Positions 7,111 through 12,736 of a DNA stretch of 21,525 nucleotides are shown here, piece by piece. Position numbers and translations under genes: made by a program. The stretch's first letter is position 1, and every line of letters begins with the position of its first letter. Source of the DNA: a virus; IMG/VR virus record IMGVR_UViG_3300013130_000062, positions 1-21,525 of that record. The stretch is one strand, 5' to 3'. Below the pieces are notes generated by a model. That model was not told the origin of the DNA, searched no databases, and saw nothing but the letters and a program-made list of their open reading frames with translations.

Positions 7111-8655
7111 ATGAAGATACCATGTGATCAACAAAAAGTTGTTGAATTATATCAGTCTGGTAATAGCCTTAGCGATATTGGGAAATTATGTAATAGAGCA
7201 CCATGTACAATCCTAGTTATATTAAAGAAATATAATGTGCTTAGATCTAAGCAAGATGGTTTAAAATTAGCGAGGGAAAATGGTAAAATTTATAAAAGGA
7301 AACCGATTGACGATATTTTAGAAAATAAAGAATTATTATTAAAGGAATATGAAACACAATCATTAACGGAGATAGCTAATAAATATCATGCTGAACGTAA
7401 AAGATTGGTTAGGGCTTGTGAGAGATTTGGTATTAAGATTAAGTCTTGGAGTGAGAAAGCTCATAATATACAGTCTAGGATTCGTGAGTCTAAATTAGAT
7501 CAGAGAATAATTGATCCCAATTGGATGTATGTTGAATATGTTGATAAACAGAGAGGGATTGATGATATTGCTTTTGAATTGAAGTGTTCTATTACAGCGA
7601 TTAGAAATAGATTGAAAAGGTTTAATATTCAAGTTCGACCACAAAAGAGATTTGGGCGAGAAAAAGAGCCATATAAGAAGTCGCATGGCGTAAATGTTAT
7701 TTATAATCCGATAAAATGCTCTAAAGCTGAGATTATATTTAGATCGATATTAGAATGTACTTATGCCATTTATCTTGATTCTTTGGAAGAAGTCATCTCA
7801 TGGGATTATGAGACTTCTTGGATTTGGTATTTGGATAGTTTTTCTGGGAAGGAAAGAAAATATATTTGTGATTTTAAGATTAAATATACGAATAAGGTTG
7901 AACATGTTGAAGTTAAACCTCTGAATTTACAAACATTTGATGATAAATATTTAAATGCTCAGAGGCAATTAGAAGGATGGAGATGGATTACTGAAGATGA
8001 AATTAAAAAATCTAATGTGTTATTTTCTGTTCCTAATGAGAGAGTTTCATTTTTGATCAAATTCCCAGAAAAAAAGAAAAAATTTGTTGTCTGGTCTAAG
8101 GAAAATCTTGATATACCTAATGGATATAGAATTATTTCGAAACATATAAAATATAATCATATTTATCAATATAAAATAATTAATGATAATTTAATTATAA
8201 ATAGACCTAATATTATTCATTATGATCGTCCTAAAAATTCACAGGCAAGATCTGGTAAAATTATTATTCTTAATTTAGATGAAATTTTGGAATTAATTAA
8301 ACAAAATAGAACTTTATCTGAAATATCAAAAGGGTTTGGTGTCGATTCAAGAACTATTACTAAATTTCTTGAAGATCGTTCTTACGTTATTAGATGGGGT
8401 GGTTCGAGTTCAAAACATAATGAAATTAGATATGCTACCAAATTAATTTGGCCATTAAATGAATTGTCACCTAGAAAAGCAATTAGGAATCATATTTTTT
8501 ATAAATGGGATAATTTTCAATGGCTAAATCAGAAATATATTATAGAAAAGTTGTCTACTAGGGTTATTGGTAAGTCAGTTGGCGTTTCTGGTCGTTTAAT
8601 TTTGAAGAAGTTAAGAAAACATAACATAGAGACGAGGAACTTTAATGGCCGATGA
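7111..8655 (+). CDS. Putative PD-(D/E)XK homing endonuclease with several HTH modules
   Basis: 514 residues. The nuclease core is at about 195-300: a helix with SKAEIIFRSILE (Glu207 or Glu215), then CDFKIKY with Asp254, and VEHVEVKP with Glu267-x-Lys269. This is the E...D...ExK pattern of PD-(D/E)XK enzymes such as TnsA and I-Ssp6803I. Around it are five helix-turn-helix-like segments: about 6-40 (VVELYQSGNSLSDIGKL), 76-108, 136-173, 389-424 (ILELIKQNRTLSEISKGFGV) and 474-508. They probably read a long target site. The gene is very AT-rich, lacks a clear SD and lies between the two halves of a virion gene, as a homing endonuclease should. Its expected target is the uninterrupted form of that gene. 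It overlaps the next small ORF by 11 bases. Nuclease call is fairly confident from motifs; homing role is inferred from position. Confidence 0.72.
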   Translation: MKIPCDQQKVVELYQSGNSLSDIGKLCNRAPCTILVILKKYNVLRSKQDGLKLARENGKIYKRKPIDDILENKELLLKEYETQSLTEIANKYHAERKRLVRACERFGIKIKSWSEKAHNIQSRIRESKLDQRIIDPNWMYVEYVDKQRGIDDIAFELKCSITAIRNRLKRFNIQVRPQKRFGREKEPYKKSHGVNVIYNPIKCSKAEIIFRSILECTYAIYLDSLEEVISWDYETSWIWYLDSFSGKERKYICDFKIKYTNKVEHVEVKPLNLQTFDDKYLNAQRQLEGWRWITEDEIKKSNVLFSVPNERVSFLIKFPEKKKKFVVWSKENLDIPNGYRIISKHIKYNHIYQYKIINDNLIINRPNIIHYDRPKNSQARSGKIIILNLDEILELIKQNRTLSEISKGFGVDSRTITKFLEDRSYVIRWGGSSSKHNEIRYATKLIWPLNELSPRKAIRNHIFYKWDNFQWLNQKYIIEKLSTRVIGKSVGVSGRLILKKLRKHNIETRNFNGR

Positions 8656-8887
8656 AGCTTGTCAGTCTATCGCAGAGACTATAAATGGCAATGAGTCTAT
8701 TATATTATCAGCTATGTCTTTTTTAATTAAAGAGGATAGTGAATATTTTAAGAATACTTTTATGAAATTATCTAAGAAAACAAATTTATCATTAGATGAT
8801 GTTAGAGAAAGCTTTGCTAGGATTCGAAAGAATGGTTTGATAGAGAAGTTAAAAATACAGACCATTTCAGAATCCATGGAGAAATAA
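8645..8887 (+). CDS. Small hypothetical helical protein inside the insertion
   Basis: 80 residues, start 8645 with GAGGA upstream (8634-8638) inside the end of the nuclease gene. It is helical and charged, with a segment LSLDDVRESFARIRKNGLIE that could be a small winged-helix or helix-loop-helix unit. No family recognised. It overlaps the nuclease gene by 11 bases, and its stop is two bases before the next ATG, so the three are probably co-translated. It may be an accessory or regulator of the element, or a remnant of another gene. Confidence 0.5.
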   Translation: MADEACQSIAETINGNESIILSAMSFLIKEDSEYFKNTFMKLSKKTNLSLDDVRESFARIRKNGLIEKLKIQTISESMEK

Positions 8888-8889
8888 AC

Positions 8890-9507
8890 ATGGGGCTAAT
8901 TAATTTAAAACATAATGTCTTAATAGCGCATTCTCCTGATGATTTAATTCATGAACTGACTCACATGATTTGTGGACCACATCATAATCAAGAATTCTCA
9001 GAAACATATTATGAACTAGGTGGTGAGAGTAAGATAATATATAACTCTTTATTAGATAAGTTATTATTGAAATTTGGTATAGCTGCGAATGTTGGTAACG
9101 TAACAGGGATTCAAAACATATTACTAGATTATCACCTACTCCAAGCGTACAGAAAGTTTTCCTCTAGAGTTCTCGGAACTGAAGGACAGTGGGAAACACT
9201 CGGTGATGACAAGATAAGACTTTTCCCAACTCCTCGTGGCGCTTTCCCTGTAATAGTCCAATATATGCCTCACGTTTACCATTGGCATTCTGCTGAGGCT
9301 AGGGAAGTAACAAAGAGGATGCTAATTGCTGAAGCTAAGATCATGCTCGGCAATGCGAGAAGTAAATTTGGTGGAATTCCTGGTCCAGATGGTGGACAGA
9401 TTACATTAAATGGTGATGCTCTTCGGACAGAGGGGCAGGAAGAGAAGAAGCAAGCGTTAGAGGACGCAATCTTACTTGGAGAACCTCTTTCTTTTTTCAC
9501 TTGGTGA
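8890..9507 (+). CDS. C-terminal half of the fractured virion protein behind a short HExxH segment
   Basis: 205 residues, separately translated: GGAG (8878-8881) lies eight bases before the ATG. Residues about 67-205 continue the virion protein begun at 6375 (YHLLQAYRKFSSRVLGTEGQW, then IRLFPTPRGAFPVIVQYMP, a helical MLIAEAKIMLGNARSKFGG and an acidic C-terminus). Residues 1-66 do not belong to it. They contain DDLIHELTHMICGP, an HExxH zinc-metallopeptidase-type motif, followed by acidic helix. A short NVLIAHS (10-15, up to nt 8934) faintly resembles an intein C-terminus, but the terminal Asn is missing and it reads better as the strand before the HExxH helix. If a C-intein half is present it is very divergent. 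The virion part is likely a neck or head-completion protein by context. Confidence 0.62.
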   Translation: MGLINLKHNVLIAHSPDDLIHELTHMICGPHHNQEFSETYYELGGESKIIYNSLLDKLLLKFGIAANVGNVTGIQNILLDYHLLQAYRKFSSRVLGTEGQWETLGDDKIRLFPTPRGAFPVIVQYMPHVYHWHSAEAREVTKRMLIAEAKIMLGNARSKFGGIPGPDGGQITLNGDALRTEGQEEKKQALEDAILLGEPLSFFTW

Positions 9508-9523
9508 GTTAAGGAGATTTAAT

Positions 9524-9895
9524 ATGGAATTTAATCTTGAGAGATTTGGTAATGATCCAAATGTTAAATTAGATTTTAATTCCGCTAATAAAGTTTTTTC
9601 AATTACATTCCTTCTAGATGTAAAAGGTCATGCTGAGATTTTTGATGTTATAAGGATAAGTAATGAGGATTATCCTGTTGATGATACTGAGGGACCATCA
9701 GTATATATATCAACTGAATCATATAATGATGAACCATCTGATCCAGATTGGGCATTTGAAGCGATTGTTGATGTAGATGACGGGAGGCTTGGGCGTGTTA
9801 TGGAAGCAATTGATAGTGTATACCGTCCTTTCCTTAGTCGGAAATCACGGTATGAAGAAATTAGTGGAAAGAAATTAGGATTTTACGAAAGGTAA
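9524..9895 (+). CDS. Hypothetical protein
   Basis: 123 residues from the ATG at 9524. A longer frame opens at 9476, but AAGGAGA (9511-9517) lies just before 9524 and the upstream part overlaps the previous gene, so 9524 is chosen. The protein is acidic with alternating strands in the first half (VFSITFLLDVKGHAEIFDVI) and an Asp/Glu-rich middle. It ends with a short basic stretch. No membrane segment, family or catalytic motif recognised. It sits one base before the next gene in the run of small neck/tail genes. Confidence 0.65.
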   Translation: MEFNLERFGNDPNVKLDFNSANKVFSITFLLDVKGHAEIFDVIRISNEDYPVDDTEGPSVYISTESYNDEPSDPDWAFEAIVDVDDGRLGRVMEAIDSVYRPFLSRKSRYEEISGKKLGFYER

Positions 9896-9896
9896 T

Positions 9897-10301
9897 ATGA
9901 GCGACGTAATTGAAGTGAAGAATAAATTAGAAGTTAAGCCTAATGGATATGTTCAGATCCCGGGGTGTGAACCTATTTCTTCACTTACATCATTAGAATT
10001 ATCTAGAAATTTAACTTGTAATTGTGTTCAGATCAAGGCTTCAGAGGTTCTTCGATTGATTCCTGGTTCTAAGATCGTTCGAATGCCTAATCCACAAGGT
10101 AATATTGCTGTTGGTTATTTCATCGAACTACCAAATGGTCCACCTCCTTTTGGTAATGACTGTCCAGCTACTTGCTACCCTGACTGGTATAAGATCCTCA
10201 AGGATAATTGTTCTCCTCCTGCGGAGCCAGAAGAGCCGCTTTGTGCTGGAATAGATAATTATACTTTCTGTCCGACTTTGACGCCGCCACTTGGATTTTA
10301 G
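9897..10301 (+). CDS. Hypothetical Cys/Pro-rich protein
   Basis: 134 residues, starting one base after the previous stop, with GAAAGG (9887-9892) as SD. The protein has eight cysteines: one near residue 24 (PGCEP), two in the NLTCNCVQI segment, two in NDCPATCYP and three in the C-terminal part (DNCSPP, EPLCAGI, TFCPTL). Its C-terminal third is Pro-rich. The pattern could bind a metal or form disulphides, but no known zinc-ribbon spacing is seen. No family recognised. The stop is two bases before a hairpin that buries the SD of the next gene. Confidence 0.65.
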   Translation: MSDVIEVKNKLEVKPNGYVQIPGCEPISSLTSLELSRNLTCNCVQIKASEVLRLIPGSKIVRMPNPQGNIAVGYFIELPNGPPPFGNDCPATCYPDWYKILKDNCSPPAEPEEPLCAGIDNYTFCPTLTPPLGF

Positions 10302-10302
10302 A

Positions 10303-10335
10303 CATTCATCTCCAAATATAAAATGGAGGTGAGTG
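10303..10335 (+). promoter_or_regulatory. Hairpin sequestering the SD of the following gene
   Basis: CATTCATCTCCA (10303-10314) pairs with TGGAGGTGAGTG (10324-10335) over 12 continuous base pairs, two of them G-U, with a nine-base loop. The right arm contains the whole GGAGGTGAG SD and ends exactly at the ATG (10336). There is no U-tract, so it is not a terminator. The upstream stop (10299-10301) abuts the left arm, so a terminating ribosome could open it and couple the two genes. Confidence 0.55.
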
Positions 10336-10947
10336 ATGCCTATATATGATTTCGATGATAAACAACAATTTATTAGTATAGACAAAGTACCTGATTTCCG
10401 TAGCGATGAGGAAAAAGTAAATTCACCACTGTCGGTCTATAATCACAATAATCCTGATATTGCTTATGCTGAACGTCTTGCTGAAGAGGCCATAAATATA
10501 GCTGGCGCTTGGGTTACTATTTTCAAACGGGCGATCAATAGTGGTAATAAAGATGATACTTGGAATGAAGATGCTGACCCGAAGTACGAGCGCGGTAAGC
10601 GTTTGAAGGGTTACTTTGCGCCTAAGCCAGTAGAGACTCAGCTTACCAAGTTTGGTGTTGACGCTGAGAATAAGACGACTATTTGGTTTAGTCGCGCTAA
10701 TGTCTTTAAGGAATTTGGCGCTAAGATGATTTCTGAAGGTGATGTTATTATAGTGCCTCATAATACTATGGCTGTCATCCAGAACGATGCTCGTGAGGGC
10801 ATTGGTACTAAGATGGATCGTTATCGTGTTCTTAATTCGTCAGACGATGGTAATTTTAAATTTAGATGGTTATATTGGACTTGCGTACTTGAGAATCTTA
10901 CTGGGGATGTTGATATTGATGTTAGCTTCTTTAGAGGTACCTCATAA
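10336..10947 (+). CDS. Putative neck/head-tail connector protein
   Basis: 203 residues from ATG 10336; a GTG at 10333 overlaps the spacer and is too close to the SD. Features: an N-terminal acidic segment beginning MPIYDFDDK, a helix with AYAERLAEEAINIAGAWVTIF, then WNEDADPKYERGKRLKGYFA, VETQLTKFGVDAENKTTIWF and a beta-type C-terminus (RYRVLNSSDDGNFKFRWLYW). The pattern of strand pairs and the conserved-looking WNED..P.Y segment match my memory of neck-region structural proteins of large myophages, but I cannot name the family with certainty. Translation is probably limited by the hairpin that covers the SD. Its stop overlaps the next start by one base. Confidence 0.6.
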   Translation: MPIYDFDDKQQFISIDKVPDFRSDEEKVNSPLSVYNHNNPDIAYAERLAEEAINIAGAWVTIFKRAINSGNKDDTWNEDADPKYERGKRLKGYFAPKPVETQLTKFGVDAENKTTIWFSRANVFKEFGAKMISEGDVIIVPHNTMAVIQNDAREGIGTKMDRYRVLNSSDDGNFKFRWLYWTCVLENLTGDVDIDVSFFRGTS

Positions 10948-11255
10948 TGGCTAAGATAGAAATTAAGGGTGCTAATGATCTTATATTCTTCATTACTAGG
11001 AAGATCGATGAGAAGCAGTATGAATTGACGCAGAATATGCTTGATAGCGTTAAGAATGAGTTAGAGGATGTGAAGGTTGATGTTGTTACTTCTAATGCTA
11101 CAACTAAGGGTGGTACGATAGTAGCGTCTGTTCCTGAGGAATCTAGAGCTATGGTTGAGAAGTTGATGGATACGAAATTGCGTAAATGGAAAATTAGGTT
11201 TGGTAAGTCTGGAGAGGGCGCGATGAATATAGGAAAGGCCATAGAGGAGGTGTGA
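10947..11255 (+). CDS. Small hypothetical protein
   Basis: 102 residues; the start overlaps the stop of the preceding gene (TAATG), so it is translationally coupled. The protein is mixed alpha/beta and basic: an N-terminal strand-helix (MAKIEIKGANDLIFFITRKI), a helix of about 25 residues, a strand (VKVDVVTSNATTKGGTIVAS) and a C-terminal basic helix. No family recognised. Context suggests a tail-completion or neck assembly part. A strong AGGAGGTG (11245-11252) lies at its end and could serve the 13-codon ORF at 11255. Confidence 0.62.
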   Translation: MAKIEIKGANDLIFFITRKIDEKQYELTQNMLDSVKNELEDVKVDVVTSNATTKGGTIVASVPEESRAMVEKLMDTKLRKWKIRFGKSGEGAMNIGKAIEEV

Positions 11256-11304
11256 TGACAAAACAACGTGCTTTGTGGTATGCTTTTGTGTTGTAATTGT
11301 CATC
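11254..11304 (+). promoter_or_regulatory. Intergenic hairpin containing a 13-codon ORF
   Basis: GATGACAA (11254-11261) pairs perfectly with TTGTCATC (11297-11304). After a small internal loop, ACAAC (11263-11267) pairs with GTTGT (11290-11294). No U-tract follows. A minimal ORF of 13 codons (ATG 11255 to TAA 11296) starts at the left arm behind a strong SD. It lies directly before the gene with an ACG-type start, so it may be a leader or attenuator-like element. No homology is known to me. Confidence 0.35.
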
Positions 11305-11335
11305 AGATAAAGACATTTCATAGGAGGTGATTTTT

Positions 11336-12205
11336 ACGCCTATTTATCCTTTCGATTTTAATACGTCATCAAATGCTAGGAATTTGAAGTCTACGCAGTT
11401 TGATGCCCTACAGGGTGATGGTGTTGCTGAACGTCGCCCGATTATTCCTCAGAAATTAAAGGCTGAGCTTAAGCGCGATGATATTTTCTTTGAGAATATA
11501 AATGTTAATACGGCTGAGGAAGTAAGGGAAATCCTTCCTCAGGGTTATAAGACGATGGATCGTGGGATTAAGAATTATTTTTCTGGTATCCGCATTCCAA
11601 CTGTTGATGGGATTAAGTTGTTAGGTGTTAGGGTTTCTGGTGGCGATAAGCCTTATCTTACTTGGGCGCAGGATCTTCGTCGTGGTAGAGTTACTCTGCC
11701 TGTGATGGCTATTAGAAGGGAAAGTGACGAGTTCTTCCCTGAGAAGTTTAGTCCTGCTCACTATCATTGGTTTAGTAAGAGATTTTTAGATCAGGATATG
11801 ACTAGGATGGTTCTTACTTATCGTCCTATTCCTTGTAAGATTAGTTATACTGTTTCGATTTGGGCTGAATTTAAGAGAGATCTTGAGTATGCGTTATATC
11901 AGATTAGGTCTAGATTCCATCCGATTGCTGAGTTTGATGTCGAGGATGAATATTCTAGGATGAGTTTAATTCTTCATTATAATGGGATGACAACGGCAGT
12001 TGATGATGAGACTCCTGCTGATCAGAGAGCTAATAAGAGATATGATATATCTCTACAAATGGAAGGATATTTGCCTCTACCTGAGAAAGTTGTTCCATCA
12101 ATTCTCGGCAGAGTACTTACTTTAAAAGACGGTAGTGAAAAGTACTATGGGAGTACTTTTGATACCGTCCTTGGCAAATCGGATTACCCGATAACGAAAC
12201 CATAG
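11336..12205 (+). CDS. Putative tail sheath stabiliser/terminator, gp15-like, with non-ATG start
   Basis: About 289 residues. No ATG is available: an in-frame stop lies at 11321-11323. The only conventional alternative is a GTG (11327) inside the AGGAGG SD itself. ACG at 11336 is eight bases after AGGAGG (11322-11327) and is followed by codons for PIYPFDF, matching the MPIYDF start of the gene at 10336. The core (residues about 125-270) has LPVMAIRRE, YRPIPCKISYTVSIWAEFKR, YQIRSRFHPIAEF and RYDISLQMEGYLPLPEK. This order of strand, SIW motif and F-x-P motif recalls T4 gp15-like tail completion proteins that cap the sheath and tube. The gene lies two genes before the sheath, which fits. Family call moderate; start codon inferred. 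Confidence 0.52.
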   Translation, partial: TPIYPFDFNTSSNARNLKSTQFDALQGDGVAERRPIIPQKLKAELKRDDIFFENINVNTAEEVREILPQGYKTMDRGIKNYFSGIRIPTVDGIKLLGVRVSGGDKPYLTWAQDLRRGRVTLPVMAIRRESDEFFPEKFSPAHYHWFSKRFLDQDMTRMVLTYRPIPCKISYTVSIWAEFKRDLEYALYQIRSRFHPIAEFDVEDEYSRMSLILHYNGMTTAVDDETPADQRANKRYDISLQMEGYLPLPEKVVPSILGRVLTLKDGSEKYYGSTFDTVLGKSDYPITKP

Positions 12206-12216
12206 GAGAATCTAAG

Positions 12217-12630
12217 ATGCCGGAAGCTTCTGGGAAACCACAAAAAGTTAGTCTTAGTATAAATGAGTTAAGCAGGAGTAGGCAAATGCCAGCCAAGGCG
12301 TCTCGAAAGCCAGTTGAAAAACCGAAAAGCCTAAAGGAAGTACAAGTAGAGAAGGAAAGAGAAAGAATTAGAGAGCAGAATAGAGTTACGATTACGAACA
12401 TTAGTAAACAGTTAATTAAGATTCATTATAACGCTCCAAAGGGAGTTGATTTTTATATTGGCGCTGAAGATAAAGATTTATATCCTGGCTATACTTATAC
12501 ATTCAAGAAGCATAGACTGCGCATGGCTCAAATCGAAAGATTGCAGAAAATGAGGAAGATTCAGATTATTAGTGATACAGAGAGGGTGCAGGAAGAAGAT
12601 ACGGCCAAGAAAATCACTGTTATCAAGTAA
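12217..12630 (+). CDS. Small basic hypothetical structural protein
   Basis: 137 residues with AGGAGAA (12205-12211) before the ATG. The N-terminal 60 residues are highly charged and probably disordered or helical (PVEKPKSLKEVQVEKERERI). The second half looks folded: VTITNISKQLIKIHYNAP, then GVDFYIGAEDKDLYPGYTY and a basic helix with LRMAQIERLQKMRKI. No family recognised. It is the last gene before the sheath leader, so it may belong to the same neck/tail-terminator unit. Confidence 0.62.
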   Translation: MPEASGKPQKVSLSINELSRSRQMPAKASRKPVEKPKSLKEVQVEKERERIREQNRVTITNISKQLIKIHYNAPKGVDFYIGAEDKDLYPGYTYTFKKHRLRMAQIERLQKMRKIQIISDTERVQEEDTAKKITVIK

Positions 12631-12736
12631 TTCTAATTATTAATAAATTTAAATATCGGTGCAATGTATCTCAAAATATAAATTAACAGTATTCTTGGAT
12701 GCAAAGATATTTTGGTAATGGAATAGGAGATAAGAA
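12631..12736 (+). promoter_or_regulatory. AT-rich leader of the tail sheath gene
   Basis: This 106-base gap is the longest gap between structural genes in the window. It contains TATAAATT (12677-12684, one mismatch from the T4 late-promoter octamer), then GCAAAGATATTTTGG (12701-12715), the element shared with the leader of the other GC-rich gene at almost the same distance from the ATG. AGGAGA (12725-12730) is the SD. A promoter here is expected for a major virion protein, but which element acts is not clear. Confidence 0.4.

Larger units (their letters stand above)
6696..9087 (+). mobile_element. Composite homing insertion in a structural gene: Hint domain, PD-(D/E)XK nuclease gene, small ORF, HExxH segment
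   Basis: The left edge is set at the Hint Ser codon (6696). The right edge is inferred where virion-type sequence resumes (NVGNVTGIQNILL, from 9088). Both flanks read as one protein of about 246 residues if joined. The inserted DNA is more AT-rich than its flanks and carries a DNA-binding nuclease gene on the same strand. The layout matches the fractured-gene arrangement described in phage metagenomes, where a split intein flanks a free endonuclease gene. The right edge is uncertain by tens of residues. Confidence 0.5.

Noticed and set aside
8917-8934. NVLIAHS as an intein C-terminus
   Set aside because: The needed terminal Asn is absent, the sequence after Ser is not virion-like, and the strand leads naturally into the HExxH helix. 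It remains a weak possibility.
9476-9523. Upstream start for the gene at 9524
   Set aside because: It overlaps the end of the preceding gene and lacks an SD, while AAGGAGA sits right before 9524.
11327-11329. GTG start for the gp15-like gene
   Set aside because: The GTG is part of the AGGAGGTG ribosome-binding site, with nothing upstream to serve as SD. Kept only as the alternative to ACG.
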